Of a stretch of DNA of 64,000 nt, positions 8,989 to 19,223 are shown piece by piece (the first letter of the stretch is position 1; each line of letters opens with the position of its first letter). Position numbers and translations under genes: made by a program. The notes beneath the pieces were generated by a model that was given only the letters and a program-made list of their open reading frames with translations, did no database searches and had not been told where the DNA came from. The DNA is from Candidatus Pantoea deserta (GTDB taxonomy: Bacteria > Pseudomonadota > Gammaproteobacteria > Enterobacterales > Enterobacteriaceae): assembly GCF_003813865.1 (NCBI RefSeq), contig NZ_RMVG01000003.1, forward strand, positions 310,001 through 374,000. Direction: 5' to 3'.

Positions 8989-9787
8989 GGCTACGGTCAT
9001 GGCCAAATCGTTGCAAGGATCGCTGTAAATCTGTTGTGTGAGTTGAGGTGTAGTCCTGACTTTGCTTCAGGCGTAATGAACTCAGGATAATATGTTGCTG
9101 TGCGATTTTTATACTGGATGGCGCAGCCTGCATGATTTTGCCGATTATTGTGATAAATACAGCTTCAGTAGCGGCGCGCCGCTAGAATGTAGACCCAGCA
9201 GGGTAAGCGCTGGCAGTTAATTGTGGGCAGCCTGAGCACGCTGACATTTTGCCTGTTCAGGTTTGCCTCTCCCGGCGTTCTGACGAAACTGAAGCCTGAC
9301 CTGGCCAGTCAGCCCCGGCGCGATTCCGTCCTTGAGTCTCTTGCAGTATTAGTCTGTTATGCTGCGTGCAAACGCTGCCGTCCGCTGTACTAACCATTCC
9401 GGCCCGTATCTGCTTCTGAGATTCTTAATCGCTTTACCGCTGTAAGATCTTTTATTAGGTTGATAATTTTCTCGCTGAGCATGCGGCGCTTGCTAAGCGA
9501 TTCGGCAAAATCCGGGCGAACAAGCGAAGCGGGAAAAATAACCCGGCATTAGCGCTGCAAAAAATCTTTTTATTTACCTTATAAACACTATGGCTTATTA
9601 GCGCGTCAGCAAGCTGCGCCAGAGAAAATGCAATATTATTTTCACTTTGCTAACTGGTTAATATAACTGGCGAGCCAGTCGATTCTGCCGCTTATATTCC
9701 TGTGGAAAAGTTACGGGCGCGCTTTTCTTTTTTCTGAATCTCTTCCAGGCTTGTCTGGCTTATTCTTGTAAAAGCCAGGAGGTAATT
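8989..9787. other. 800-bp gene-poor region
   Basis: No recognisable gene. The only ORF with a plausible ribosome site (AGGA six bases before ATG) runs 9092-9220 (42 aa, begins MLLCDFYTGW) and has no known relatives that I recognise. A second open stretch after it lacks a good start. The region may hold decayed coding DNA, and its distal part (about 9560-9787) probably contains the katN promoter. Confidence 0.4.
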
Positions 9788-10645
9788 ATGTTTCACCATT
9801 CTTCAAAACTTCAATATCCCGTTCGCGTCGATAAACCCGATCCGGAATTTGCCATGCTGTTGCAACAGGCGATTGGCGGCGTTGAAGGGGAAATCCGCGT
9901 GGCGATGCAGTACTTCTTCCAAGCGATGGGCGCGCGTGGCGATGCGCGTATTCGCGATCTGCTAATCTCGACGGCGACCGAAGAGCTGGCGCATATCGAA
10001 ATGCTGGCGCATGCGGTCGCGCTTAATCTGGAAGGCGCACCGCTGTCATACCAGGAGGCCTCTGCCAAAGATCCGGTCGTCAATGCCGTGCTGGGCGGTA
10101 TGAATCCGCGCCATATTCTGTCATCTGGACTGGCGGCGCTGCCGGTTAATGCCAACGGCGTTCCCTTTGATATGAGCCATATCTACGCTTCTGGTAACGT
10201 CGCCGCCGATATGCTCTCTAACGTGGCCGCCGAGGCTACCGGCCGCGTGCTGGCCACGCGCCTCTACAATCTGACCGAAGATACCGGCATGAAGGATTTT
10301 CTGTCGTTCCTGATTGCGCGCGACACCATGCATCAACAGCAGTGGCTGGCGGTGATTGAAGATCAGGGCGGATTAAGCGCTTCCCTGCCGATCCCGAACA
10401 GCTTCCCGCAGAGCGAAGAGGCTCACGAACATGCTTATTACGCGCTAAATACCTCGCTGGACAAACCCTTGCCGAAAGGACGCTGGTGTGAAGGTCCGTC
10501 CTTTGACGGCAACGGTCAGTTCACCGCCAAAGAGAAACCTGAGTTACTGGGCGAAGAACCTCAGCTGGGCTACGCCCGCCCAGGTTCAGGCGCGCAGAGC
10601 GAGCAGCAGCTCACCGGCACCGTGCCGCCCGCGCTAAAACCCTAA
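9788..10645 (+). CDS. katN: manganese catalase (KatN-type)
   Basis: A 285-aa non-haem dimanganese catalase that splits hydrogen peroxide to water and oxygen. The ferritin-like four-helix fold supplies all expected metal ligands: Glu35 (GEIRVAMQYFFQ), Glu66 and His69 (ATEELAHIEML), Glu149 (AAEATGRVLATR) and His182 (RDTMHQQQW), at the positions known for Lactobacillus plantarum catalase give or take one. The C-terminal 60 residues (PSFDGNGQF... LGYARPGSG) are the usual subunit-wrapping tail. A good AGGAGG precedes the ATG. In Salmonella katN is RpoS-dependent and lies beside yciGFE; here it stands alone, near sdsR. It is absent from E. coli K-12, so it marks accessory content. Confidence 0.95.
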   Translation: MFHHSSKLQYPVRVDKPDPEFAMLLQQAIGGVEGEIRVAMQYFFQAMGARGDARIRDLLISTATEELAHIEMLAHAVALNLEGAPLSYQEASAKDPVVNAVLGGMNPRHILSSGLAALPVNANGVPFDMSHIYASGNVAADMLSNVAAEATGRVLATRLYNLTEDTGMKDFLSFLIARDTMHQQQWLAVIEDQGGLSASLPIPNSFPQSEEAHEHAYYALNTSLDKPLPKGRWCEGPSFDGNGQFTAKEKPELLGEEPQLGYARPGSGAQSEQQLTGTVPPALKP

Positions 10646-10915
10646 TCGCAATCTTGTCCAGGAGAGGACCTGTGCCACTGATTAACGTCAGCGCGATATA
10701 TCCAGTAGCGAACCCAGTGCAAATAGCGGTGTGATATTGGCATGACAGGGATGTCTTCACATGCTGGCGACGGCGTCCGCCAATGCGTGCATAGAGATAA
10801 ACAGTGCGGTGAACAGCAAGCAATCTCAGTAAGACCAGGCTAAACCAGAGCCGTGAAAATTTTTTTTTACTCGGTCGCTCCGGGGAGTGAAGCGGAAGGT
10901 TCACAGAAGGATAAA
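10646..10915. other. non-coding region after katN
   Basis: An AGGAGAGG site at about 10659 leads into GTG at 10672, but the frame closes after 20 codons (10672-10734, begins VPLINVSAIY), so it is at most a leader or the remnant of a second cistron. A run of nine T at 10858-10868 follows a weak stem (GGCT/AGCC) and may end katN transcription. Confidence 0.35.
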
Positions 10916-10943
10916 TGAAAAACCCCAGCGAGTGCCGGGGTCA
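10916..10943 (-). terminator. terminator of the 68-aa orphan gene
   Basis: A hairpin ACCCCAGC/GCCGGGGT (one mismatch, 4-nt loop, 10922-10941) is followed on the minus strand by TTTTT. It lies 10 nt beyond the stop codon at 10954. Confidence 0.8.
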
Positions 10944-10953
10944 ACTGAATCAC

Positions 10954-11160
10954 TTATTTAGTATCAAGGACCTGTTGTAGCCAGACCAGTTCATCATCGA
11001 AGCCGGACTCGCGTAACAGCTGAAAATAGGATTGCTGAATCTCTGTTGATACAGACGCCAACAGCATGCCCAGCATACCTTTGGTTTTGCAAATTTCTAA
11101 TGCTGCGTTTTCGAGAGAATCAAGATTAAAACCTACATTATCAAGCGTTTCAGTGACCAT
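10954..11160 (-). CDS. small acidic protein of unknown function
   Basis: A 68-aa protein (MVTETLDNVGFNLDSL...) that I do not recognise. It is acidic, has no signal peptide or membrane segment, and looks mostly helical with a central methionine/leucine-rich stretch (TKGMLGMLLASVSTEI). The start at 11160 has an AGGAG site 9 nt upstream; the reading frame continues upstream but without similarity or ribosome site. A clean terminator follows, which supports a real transcription unit. It belongs to the accessory pocket between sdsR and pphA. Confidence 0.65.
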   Translation of the reverse strand: MVTETLDNVGFNLDSLENAALEICKTKGMLGMLLASVSTEIQQSYFQLLRESGFDDELVWLQQVLDTK

Positions 11161-11372
11161 TATTATTCTCCTGACGGAGGTAATCAGCCATCCCTCCTTT
11201 GCTGTGTGTATCTGCTCCACATCGTGGACGGGCTGAGTACACACATTAACGCAGTTTTGTCAGGGGTAAATATCCTGATATCTAACCAGTAATCGCCCGC
11301 TTATGGCGCTTTTTAGCGCAAAAGTTACGAAAAATCTGAGAAGAAAAATCGCAGCGCTGCGGCGGCGGTTTT

Positions 11373-11480
11373 TCAGCCTACGAACAAGACGTGCACGAGA
11401 CGCGCCAGCGATTCAAGCAGCAGCAGACTGCCAATAAAAATAATCACCAGCATGCTAATAAACTGTTTCCGGCTATTCAT
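11373..11480 (-). CDS. 35-aa single-pass membrane protein
   Basis: ATG at 11480 lies 5 nt after GGAGG, a strong ribosome site, and opens a 35-codon frame. The product has a basic N-terminus (MNSRKQF), one hydrophobic helix (about residues 8-24, ISMLVIIFIGSLLLLE) and a short tail ending LVHVLFVG. This is the architecture of the many small stress-induced inner-membrane proteins of enterobacteria (YniD-like in size and layout, though homology is not claimed). It is divergent from pphA. A GC palindrome just downstream (about 11350-11362) followed on the minus strand by ATTTTTC may terminate it. Confidence 0.6.
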   Translation of the reverse strand: MNSRKQFISMLVIIFIGSLLLLESLARLVHVLFVG

Positions 11481-11556
11481 CACGCCTCCCTGAAGATGTG
11501 ACCGGCTATACTTTAACCCGCAATGAGTAAACCTGTTGTTAACAAGCGGGATAATA

Positions 11557-12204
11557 ATGAACTACCAGTATCTCAACGGTGAAAACTGGCAAAACATATG
11601 GATTGTAGGCGATCTGCACGGCTGCCGCAGTCAACTTGATGCGTTACTGCTGGAAAATGCCTTTGATAAACAAAATGATTTATTAATCTCCGTTGGCGAT
11701 TTGATCGATCGCGGGCCGGACAGCGTCGGCTGCCTGCAACTGCTGGAAGAACCCTGGTTCCGCTGCGTGCGGGGTAATCACGAAGAGATGGCGCTGCAAG
11801 CGTTACACCGTCACGATCCGCTGCTCTGGATGATGAACGGCGGCGACTGGTTTTACAAACTTAACGGCGCGCGGCTGATTGCGGCGCGCCACGCTTTGAG
11901 ACGATTAGCGGGTCTGCCGCATATTCTGCATCTTCAGCTGGCGGATCGCATTGTCGTGGTCGCTCACGCTGACTATCCGGCAGAACGCTATGCATGGGAG
12001 CAGCCGGTCGACTGGCATCAGGTAGTATGGAACCGCGATCGCATTACCCGGTTGCAGCCGGGCATGGCGGCGAATATCGTCGGCGCAGATGATTTCTACT
12101 TTGGCCATACGCCCCTGCAACAGCCGCTCAACACGGGTAATCTGCACTATATCGACACCGGCGCGGTGTTTGGCAACCGGCTGACGCTAGTGCAGTTGCA
12201 GTAA
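11557..12204 (+). CDS. pphA: serine/threonine protein phosphatase 1
   Basis: A 215-aa metallophosphatase of the PPP family, like PrpA/PphA of E. coli (218 aa). The three signature blocks are GDLHG (about residue 19), GDLIDRGPDS (about 47) and RGNHEEM (about 73), followed by a metal-ligand histidine in VAHADYP and a second in YFGHTP; together they coordinate two Mn ions. In E. coli it signals protein misfolding to the CpxAR system. The ATG at 11557 gives the family start; an in-frame TTG seven codons earlier is less likely. It ends 3 nt from the end of convergent rsmF. The E. coli genes yebV and yebW that normally lie between are missing. Confidence 0.93.
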   Translation: MNYQYLNGENWQNIWIVGDLHGCRSQLDALLLENAFDKQNDLLISVGDLIDRGPDSVGCLQLLEEPWFRCVRGNHEEMALQALHRHDPLLWMMNGGDWFYKLNGARLIAARHALRRLAGLPHILHLQLADRIVVVAHADYPAERYAWEQPVDWHQVVWNRDRITRLQPGMAANIVGADDFYFGHTPLQQPLNTGNLHYIDTGAVFGNRLTLVQLQ

Positions 12205-12207
12205 GGG

Positions 12208-13626
12208 CTAGCGGAACAGGCGGCCGTCGCGCACCAGCTCGCGCGGATAGCTGTTTTTAATGCGGCTACCGACGCGCTTCGCCAGCCCGATCGGCTGCTG
12301 TTGACAGGTGACGATCATCTCATCACGCTGCGGCGGACTCTCAGGAAAAATATCCCGTCCGCGATACCATTCTATCGCCTCGTCAGCGGTCAGCTCGAAC
12401 GATCGGCTGGCATCGGGTCGCGCCAGCGCGATGACCGCTTCATGCTGCCAGCGGTAGCCTTTAGCAAAGGTTTCTGCCAGCTTTAGCCCAATACGCGAAA
12501 AGCGCACGCTGTTAAGCAGCGGCGTCAAATCCGCCGGAAACAGCCAGATCTCTTTATCGCGCTGCCAGAGCGTCAGCGCATCGTCCCAGTAGAGGCAGAC
12601 TGACGCCGCCGCGCGCGCAATTTCGTCGGCCTGCTTTTTATTCAGCGGGGTAAACGGCAGTTTTCCCAGCCTGTAGCCAGGCTGAGGCAGCGGCGGCACC
12701 GATGCGGTTTTACGCAGCCGCGCGACAAAGAATCCTTCGCTGTCGAACAGCTGAGGAAATACATGTAAAAACCCCTCAGGCGTCAGCGCCTGCGCGGCGT
12801 CGGCAAAGAGACCGCTGAGCGGAACGATCTCCACCGCCTGCGGATATCGCGCCAGCAGCCAGGCCACAATTTGCTGATTCTCCAGGGTATTAAGCGTACA
12901 GGTGGAATAGATCAGCGTGCCGCCCGGCTTCAGCGCGTGAAACGCGCTGTCGATCAGATCGCGCTGGGTTGCGGCTATCGCTTCAGTGCTGCTCAGCGTC
13001 CAGTTTTTCAGCGCGTCAGGATCCTTACGGATTACCCCTTCGCCAGAGCAAGGGGCATCGAGCAGCACGGCGTCGAACCGCTCAGGCAGGGCAGGTCCGA
13101 AAACGCGCGCGTCAAAATGGGTCAGGGCGACATTGCTTACGCCGCAGCGGCTGACATTCGCATGCAGCACTTTAACGCGGCTGGCGGAAAATTCATTGGC
13201 GAGGATTGCGCCCTGATTATGCATGCGCGCCGCCATCTGCGTGGTTTTAGAACCGGGAGCCGCCGCCATATCCATAATCAGTCGGGCGTCCGGCGCGGCG
13301 TCGAACAGCGCGCTGACCGGCAGCATGGAACTGGCTTCCTGAATATAAAACAGACCGCTCAGATGCTCTGCTACGCTACCCAGCGGCAGGCTCTCATCGT
13401 CACGTTCAATCCAGAAACCTTCTGCACACCATGGCACAGGCGTCAGTCGCCAGCCATAGTCAGCCGTCTGGGCAAGAAAATCCGCCACGCTGATTTTAAG
13501 GGTGTTGACGCGAACAGAGCGGCGCAGCGGCTGCTGGCTAATAGCGATAAAGCGTTGCAGTTCGGCGTCATCGGGCAGAGCCGCACGCATCAGGTCAAGG
13601 AAATCAGAAGGGAAAAGGTCGGCCAC
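12208..13626 (-). CDS. rsmF: 16S rRNA m5C1407 methyltransferase
   Basis: A 472-aa RNA (cytosine-5) methyltransferase acting on C1407 of 16S rRNA in the 30S subunit. The Rossmann core has the SAM loop [12 protein letters not shown] (about 119-130), the catalytic Cys243 in YSTCTL and the release Cys193 in [10 protein letters not shown]-terminal PUA-like extension (about 330-472, [11 protein letters not shown]) is as in E. coli RsmF (479 aa). The N-terminus is slightly shorter than in E. coli but begins with the family PxxFLxxMR segment. Monocistronic, followed by pphA in the opposite direction. Confidence 0.95.
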   Translation of the reverse strand: MADLFPSDFLDLMRAALPDDAELQRFIAISQQPLRRSVRVNTLKISVADFLAQTADYGWRLTPVPWCAEGFWIERDDESLPLGSVAEHLSGLFYIQEASSMLPVSALFDAAPDARLIMDMAAAPGSKTTQMAARMHNQGAILANEFSASRVKVLHANVSRCGVSNVALTHFDARVFGPALPERFDAVLLDAPCSGEGVIRKDPDALKNWTLSSTEAIAATQRDLIDSAFHALKPGGTLIYSTCTLNTLENQQIVAWLLARYPQAVEIVPLSGLFADAAQALTPEGFLHVFPQLFDSEGFFVARLRKTASVPPLPQPGYRLGKLPFTPLNKKQADEIARAAASVCLYWDDALTLWQRDKEIWLFPADLTPLLNSVRFSRIGLKLAETFAKGYRWQHEAVIALARPDASRSFELTADEAIEWYRGRDIFPESPPQRDEMIVTCQQQPIGLAKRVGSRIKNSYPRELVRDGRLFR

Positions 13627-13841
13627 GGGCAGGTTCCAGTTGTAACGTTGAGGTCAAAAACAGGGGCGGCAGTGTAGCATGAAAACCGAGGCGGGCAGAG
13701 CAGGCGCTGACGCGGACAGATATCATCGATCGCCAGCGGGCGAAAGCCGATCTTTACGCCAGCGCGCCCCGCGCCATTCTCCGCGCGGGACGCTTTGCTT
13801 TTCAGGCGTCTGACTCAGGCGCCTGTGGCGATATTACCTCA

Positions 13842-16475
13842 CTACTGCTGCGGGTCAGGAATGGCCGTTCCCCAGCTGCGCCAGTTCTTCGGCGCTTCAT
13901 CCTGCAACAGGAAGTGCTTATCGGCGCCCGCCTGCGGAGCCAGCGGCACGGTCGGCGGCGTGGCAAACTGAATGCCGCCGCGGATAAACTGCTGGAAGGT
14001 GCCGGTTTTCACCACGCCGCCGATCAGTCCAAAGTCAAGGTTATAGCCTGACGCCAGCCAGAACACCGAGTTATTGCGTACCAGATGCTGATATTTTTTG
14101 CTGATGCGCAGCGCAATCTGCACGCGATCGGCCATATTGCCCAGCGAAGTGCCGGTCACGGTACCCACCTCGACGCCGCGGAACAACACCGGCGTACCGA
14201 CAGAGAGCGAACCCGCTTCGGCGGCATCGACGTAAATATTCAAGCCGTTCAGGTAGCGTGAATCGGTAATGGTGCTCTCCTGTAGCTCAAAGTTACGCGC
14301 CGGACGGCCTTTGCCCGGATCGACATTGACGTAGGGTTGCAGAATCGTCTCCAGATGGTTGACGCCAGCCGCGGAGATCTCAGGGGATACCACCGAGAAG
14401 TGGCTGCCGCTGCGCGCGAAATCCTGCACATATTCGGGATAGAGTACGGCTTTCGCCACCACCTGGTTGTTATCCTGGCTCAGCGACAGGGATTCAACCT
14501 GGCCGATGTTAATGCCCAGATAGCGGATAGGCATTCCCTCTGCGAGTTTGCTGGCGTCATAGGTATGCAGCGTAATCTGACTGCCCACCGCGCGTGCTGC
14601 GGTCTCTGAGGGGTACAGCGTGCGCTTGCTGCCTTTCGCGTTTGCCGCGCCGCTCATATTATCGAAGCTGATCGCGCCGCGCAGCGCGCGATTCAGCGGC
14701 GAAGCCTGCACGGTGAGACCGCTGCCGTTAAGCTGCACGCGCGCGCCGCCCTCTGCCCAGAACACGCTTTCGCTGGTCAACAGCTTGCGGTACTCCGGTT
14801 TGATATGCACGGCAATATCAAAGGCGCTGGCGCGCGGCGTGACGTCGACGATTTCGCCAACCTCATACTTACGATAAAGCACCACTGAACCGGCCTGTAC
14901 GTCAGGCAAACTGTTTGCCGTCAGCGTCAGGGTGGTAGAAGGGCGATCGCCGGTAATGCCTTCTTCGGCTTTTTCCGCGTCGGCAAACAGCGGGTAGGCG
15001 GATTTCACCTCGCCTTTATCGCCCGGCTCCAGGCGGATGCCGCCATCAACCCATTCGCGCGCGCTGGCGCCCAGCACCTTCATACCGTCCAGGCCGAACT
15101 TCACGTCGAGTCGGCTGTTGACGATAAACTTGCTGTCGCCATGCACCAGATGGCGATAGGCCGGCTCGATGGCCGCGACAAACACAATGCCTTTCGCATT
15201 CAGCTCGCGCGAAATCACCTGACCGATCTTCAGGCCGTGCAGCATAACCGGCTGACCGGCATCTATACCGTAACTTTCCGGCGCGCTGAGCTTCACCGTC
15301 AGCACATCGGGTTTCTGCAACAGCGATTCGCTGGCGGGCAACACGGTGAAATGGTTCTGCGGCTCGCCTTCGCCCGGCACCAGCTCCAGCGTATTGCCGG
15401 TCAGCAGGCTGCTGAGGTTAGTGTCGGTCAGGCTGACCTTCGGGCTGCGCATTTCAATACGCGTGCCGCTGCGCATCAGGTTAACCACCGACGGATCGAG
15501 CGTTAGTTCGCCTGTGACCTTGCCGCCGTTTTGCAGGTTGAGCTGGGTCAGCGTACCTACCTCCAGTCCCTGATACATCAGCGGCGTGTGGTTGGCTTTC
15601 AGGTTGTCGCCGCTCGGCAGATCGAGGCTGACCATGACCCCGCGCTGGCTGCGCGCCAGATCGGGATAAAGCCTGTAGTGCTGATCGGTTTTCGCCGGCT
15701 GCGCCTCTTCTGGCGAGTCGAACGCAATGGCGCCGTTGACCAGCGCGGCCAGACTCTCCAGCTGCACTTTTGCGCCGCTCAGGCTGACGTCGGCATTAAG
15801 CCCGGAAACGTTCCAGAAGCGGCTGTTGGTTTTTACCAGATTATTGAAGCGACGCTCGATCAGCACATCAATGGTCACGCCTTCCTTATTGCCGTTAATG
15901 CTGTAGTCATACACGCGGCCGACCGGGATTTTGCGGTAGTAAACCAGCGAGCCGGTGTTAAGCGACCCCAAATCCGGCGCGTGCAGATGGATCAGCAGTT
16001 CCCCGGTATTCACGCGATACTTGGGCTGGGTATCCTGCGCGATAAAATTCTCGCGCGGCTTGCCGCTGCCCGGCATCATGCCGATATAGTTGCCGCCCAC
16101 CAGCGCATCCAGCCCGGAAACGCCTGCCAGAGAGGCTTTCGGCGTCACCAGCCAGAACTGGGTATTTTCACGCAGCGCCTCTTTCATATCGCTTTTAATG
16201 CTGGCCTTGATCTGAATCGTGCGGTAGTCGTCGCTGAGATTAATGCCCTGCACGGTGCCCACTTCTACGCCCTGATAGCGGATGGGGGTGCGCCCCGGCA
16301 CGATACCGTCCGCCGACTGGAAGTTAATGGTAATCACCGTGCCGCGCTCTTGATAGTTAGTCCACAACAGCCAGCCGGCGATCAGCATCGCAATGATCGG
16401 CAGAAGCCAGAAGGGCGAAATCTTACGTTTGCTGCGCAGCGTCGCGTTAGTCGGTGTAGTCGGCGTTTTGTGCAT
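13842..16475 (-). CDS. letB: LetB (YebT), seven-MCE-domain lipid tunnel protein
   Basis: An 877-aa MCE protein anchored by one N-terminal helix (about 20-38, [18 protein letters not shown]); seven repeated MCE domains follow, visible as recurring G-x-P-V/I-x-Y/F-R/x-G-x-x-V-G motifs. In E. coli, LetB hexamers stack into a tunnel across the periplasm for lipid movement between the membranes. I chose the second of two close ATGs (16475): the GGG before it is 6 nt away, the first ATG abuts it, and the length then equals E. coli LetB (877). It overlaps letA by 29 nt, so translation is coupled. Confidence 0.95.
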   Translation of the reverse strand: MHKTPTTPTNATLRSKRKISPFWLLPIIAMLIAGWLLWTNYQERGTVITINFQSADGIVPGRTPIRYQGVEVGTVQGINLSDDYRTIQIKASIKSDMKEALRENTQFWLVTPKASLAGVSGLDALVGGNYIGMMPGSGKPRENFIAQDTQPKYRVNTGELLIHLHAPDLGSLNTGSLVYYRKIPVGRVYDYSINGNKEGVTIDVLIERRFNNLVKTNSRFWNVSGLNADVSLSGAKVQLESLAALVNGAIAFDSPEEAQPAKTDQHYRLYPDLARSQRGVMVSLDLPSGDNLKANHTPLMYQGLEVGTLTQLNLQNGGKVTGELTLDPSVVNLMRSGTRIEMRSPKVSLTDTNLSSLLTGNTLELVPGEGEPQNHFTVLPASESLLQKPDVLTVKLSAPESYGIDAGQPVMLHGLKIGQVISRELNAKGIVFVAAIEPAYRHLVHGDSKFIVNSRLDVKFGLDGMKVLGASAREWVDGGIRLEPGDKGEVKSAYPLFADAEKAEEGITGDRPSTTLTLTANSLPDVQAGSVVLYRKYEVGEIVDVTPRASAFDIAVHIKPEYRKLLTSESVFWAEGGARVQLNGSGLTVQASPLNRALRGAISFDNMSGAANAKGSKRTLYPSETAARAVGSQITLHTYDASKLAEGMPIRYLGINIGQVESLSLSQDNNQVVAKAVLYPEYVQDFARSGSHFSVVSPEISAAGVNHLETILQPYVNVDPGKGRPARNFELQESTITDSRYLNGLNIYVDAAEAGSLSVGTPVLFRGVEVGTVTGTSLGNMADRVQIALRISKKYQHLVRNNSVFWLASGYNLDFGLIGGVVKTGTFQQFIRGGIQFATPPTVPLAPQAGADKHFLLQDEAPKNWRSWGTAIPDPQQ

Positions 16476-17688
16476 GTGCATCCCAAAGCAGTCGGCTGTC
16501 GAGCCATTCAACGGACATAATGGTCAGGATCACCGCCGCGCCAAAGTAAAAGGCGGCAGGTCCCATAGTAAAAGCCAGCAGCTGATCGCGATTGACCAGC
16601 GACATGGTTAATGAAATCACAAACAGATCCAGCATTGACCAACGGCCAACCCAGGTCACTACCCGCAGCAGGCGAACACGGGTTTTCAGTCCCTGCTCGC
16701 AGCGGAAGTGAATGCTTAACAGCAGCGTCAGCATCACCAGCACCTTAGTAAAAGGCACCAGAATACTGGCGATAAATACCACGGCCGCCACCGGAATATT
16801 GCCTGACCCCAGCCCAAGAATACCGGAAAAAATCGTATCTTCGCGGCGCGAGCCGTTGAGATAAACCACCGAAATCGGCAGCAGGTTAGCGGGGATCAGC
16901 AGCACAACGGAGGCAATCAGCGCCGCCCAGGACTTTTGCAGGCTGTGGCGACGGCGGAAGCGAAGCGGAGTATGGCAGCGCGGGCAGCGGCCGCGCGCGT
17001 CCGGTTCGCCAGTATTGTGGCAGTTCAGGCACACCTGGAGCTTTGCGTGGGCGAAAGCATACTGCTTCTGCGGATAAAAATGCTCCCACAGCTGCTCTAC
17101 ATTCAGGTGGATCAGCGTCAGCAGGCTCAGCACCGTAAGCGTCAGATAGGCGGCCAGCCCGTAGCCGACCTCCAGCGAGGCGTAATCCTGCACCTTAATC
17201 GAGGCCACCGCGATGCCCACCAGATAGATGTCGAGCATGACCCACTCTTTTACTTTTTCCAGCATCAGCAGGACCGGCCGCAGGTTCATGCCCAGCCGAT
17301 GTCCAATGCTCAGGTAGCCGATACCGGCGATCAGCGCGGCGGGCGCGCCAATGGTGCAGAAGGCCACCATAGAGGCCGTCAGCACATGACCCTGTTCCGC
17401 CATCTGCATCACGCCGCCCAGCAGGCTGGCGTTAATGCGCATGCCGAGCAGGCGAATATCCACCAGCGGCAGCGTCAGCGCAAAGGGCAACAGCACCAGC
17501 ATGGCGGCGGCCATTATCGTCAGTCGCGTCATGGACCAGTCGCGACCGCTAATAATCTGCGCGTGGCAGCGCGGACAGTAGGCAGATTGATGCGATTTCA
17601 CATCCGGTAAGGAAAAAAGGGTATCGCATTGCGGACAACGCTGATAACGTGCGTTGGGCAACGGCTGGCTTATAGCGTGAATTTTCAT
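16447..17688 (-). CDS. letA: LetA (YebS), inner-membrane partner of LetB
   Basis: A 413-aa PqiA-family protein that works with LetB in lipid transport. Two zinc-ribbon modules (CPQC...CPRC near residues 18-40 and CLNC...CPRC near 220-240) each precede a four-helix membrane domain. The ATG at 17688 gives [10 protein letters not shown], which aligns just before the conserved YQRCPQC; a GTG four codons upstream (17700) is possible and neither has a good ribosome site. First gene of the letA-letB operon, divergent from msrC. Confidence 0.94.
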   Translation of the reverse strand: MKIHAISQPLPNARYQRCPQCDTLFSLPDVKSHQSAYCPRCHAQIISGRDWSMTRLTIMAAAMLVLLPFALTLPLVDIRLLGMRINASLLGGVMQMAEQGHVLTASMVAFCTIGAPAALIAGIGYLSIGHRLGMNLRPVLLMLEKVKEWVMLDIYLVGIAVASIKVQDYASLEVGYGLAAYLTLTVLSLLTLIHLNVEQLWEHFYPQKQYAFAHAKLQVCLNCHNTGEPDARGRCPRCHTPLRFRRRHSLQKSWAALIASVVLLIPANLLPISVVYLNGSRREDTIFSGILGLGSGNIPVAAVVFIASILVPFTKVLVMLTLLLSIHFRCEQGLKTRVRLLRVVTWVGRWSMLDLFVISLTMSLVNRDQLLAFTMGPAAFYFGAAVILTIMSVEWLDSRLLWDAHAQNADYTD

Positions 17689-17920
17689 AGGGTGATGCAC
17701 ATTTGCCCGGATATTTATTGCTAAGACCGGATGCGTTTGTGGGGCAACAAAACGTTTTCACGTTTCGGACATTCCTGCATACGGCCCACGTTTCGATCCA
17801 CAAAAATCTAAGGTTATAGCAACTAACGCTATGATTCACCTTGTGGCAGTGGATATTTAGTGCTTATTTTAACGAGCGGTTAATTACAGCCGCTCTGTTG
17901 TTAATGGTAATGGTTAAACA

Positions 17921-18421
17921 ATGAACAAAACTGCCTTCTATGCCGATTTGAATCGCGACATGCGCGCTTTGCTTGCGGGCGAAACTTCCTTTCTTGCCGC
18001 AATGGGTAATTTCAGCGCGCTGCTGTTTGAACGCCTCGATGGGGTTAACTGGGCGGGTTTCTACCTGCTGACCGAAGCGGACACCCTAGTGCTTGGGCCG
18101 TTTCAGGGCAAAATCGCCTGCGTGCGCATTCCGGTAGGTAAAGGCGTATGCGGTACGGCCGTCGCGGAAAATAAAGTGCAGCGCGTGGATGATGTGCATG
18201 CCTTTCCCGGCCATATCGCCTGCGATGCGGCCAGCAACGCCGAGATCGTGATTCCTCTGAAAGTAAACGGCAAGGTAGTGGGTGTTCTGGACATCGACAG
18301 CACGGTGTTCAATCGCTTCGATAGCGAGGACGAAACAGGGCTGGTTGCATTGACTGAGGGGCTTTGCGACGTGCTGGCGGACAGCGACATCGAAAAATTT
18401 TTGCAGCTGACGCACAGCTAA
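17921..18421 (+). CDS. msrC: free methionine-(R)-sulfoxide reductase
   Basis: A 166-aa GAF-domain enzyme (YebR/fRMsr) that reduces free L-methionine-R-sulfoxide in the cytosol, with thioredoxin as donor. The family cysteines are present: IACVRIPVGKGVCGTA (two) and HIACDAASNAEI (one), with the GVLDID core strand. Length equals E. coli MsrC (165). It is separate from proQ by about 96 nt and shares a divergent control region with letAB. Confidence 0.95.
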   Translation: MNKTAFYADLNRDMRALLAGETSFLAAMGNFSALLFERLDGVNWAGFYLLTEADTLVLGPFQGKIACVRIPVGKGVCGTAVAENKVQRVDDVHAFPGHIACDAASNAEIVIPLKVNGKVVGVLDIDSTVFNRFDSEDETGLVALTEGLCDVLADSDIEKFLQLTHS

Positions 18422-18517
18422 TCGACTGGATCGCATGGCATTTGGCGATGTTGTCATTATAATGTCGCCTGTTCATGCCTGCTCTGGTCGGCAAACCCGT
18501 TGTAATCAGGAAATTTC

Positions 18518-19204
18518 ATGGAAAATCAACCTAAGTTGAATAGCAGTAAAGAAGTGATCGCCTTTCTGGCGGAACGTTTTCCAAACTGCTTTAGCGCCGA
18601 AGGTGAAGCGCGTCCGCTCAAAATCGGCATCTTTCAGGATCTGGTGGAGCGCGTTCAGGGCGAAATGAGTCTGAGCAAGACCCAGCTGCGTTCGGCGCTG
18701 CGTCTCTATACCTCCAGCTGGCGTTATCTCTACGGCATCAAAGCCGGTGCGACTCGCGTCGATCTCGACGGCAACGCCTGCGGCGTGCTGGACGAACAGC
18801 ATGTGCAGCACGCGCGTCAGCAGCTGGAAGAGGCGAAAGCGCGCGTTCAGGCGCAGCGCGAACAGCAGAAAGCCGCGAAGCGCGAAGCCGGCGAAGAGGG
18901 CGCAGAACCGCGTCGTCCGCGTCGCCCTGCCGCTCGCAAGCCTGCTGATGGCGATGCGCCGCGTAAAGCGCGCCCTCAGGCTCCGCGTGCCGCCGCGCAG
19001 GAGCGTAAACCGGCTCCGCGTCCCGCTGCGCAGGCAAAACCCATCACCGATACCTCAACTTTGCAACCAGGCCAGAATATTAAAGTCAAAGCAGGCAAAA
19101 GTGCGATGGACGCCACCGTTCTTGAAGTGTCTAAAGACGGCGTTCGGGTACAGCTCGCTTCCGGCATGGCAATGATTGTGCGCGCAGAACACTTACAGTT
19201 CTGA
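18518..19204 (+). CDS. proQ: RNA chaperone ProQ
   Basis: A 228-aa global RNA-binding protein. Residues 1-120 form the FinO/ProQ domain ([28 protein letters not shown]... [14 protein letters not shown]). A basic, Ala/Pro/Arg-rich linker (about 125-180) follows, and the C-terminal Tudor-like domain ([29 protein letters not shown]) ends the protein. Arrangement and length match E. coli ProQ (232). The linker is low-complexity and GC-rich, as in relatives. It is 19 nt upstream of prc, forming the proQ-prc operon. Confidence 0.97.
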   Translation: MENQPKLNSSKEVIAFLAERFPNCFSAEGEARPLKIGIFQDLVERVQGEMSLSKTQLRSALRLYTSSWRYLYGIKAGATRVDLDGNACGVLDEQHVQHARQQLEEAKARVQAQREQQKAAKREAGEEGAEPRRPRRPAARKPADGDAPRKARPQAPRAAAQERKPAPRPAAQAKPITDTSTLQPGQNIKVKAGKSAMDATVLEVSKDGVRVQLASGMAMIVRAEHLQF

Positions 19205-19223
19205 AACGGAGGCTGATCCCGGC

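Noticed and set aside
18738..19037. 99-aa ORF opposite proQ
   Set aside because: Shadow of the repetitive Arg/Ala/Pro linker of ProQ.
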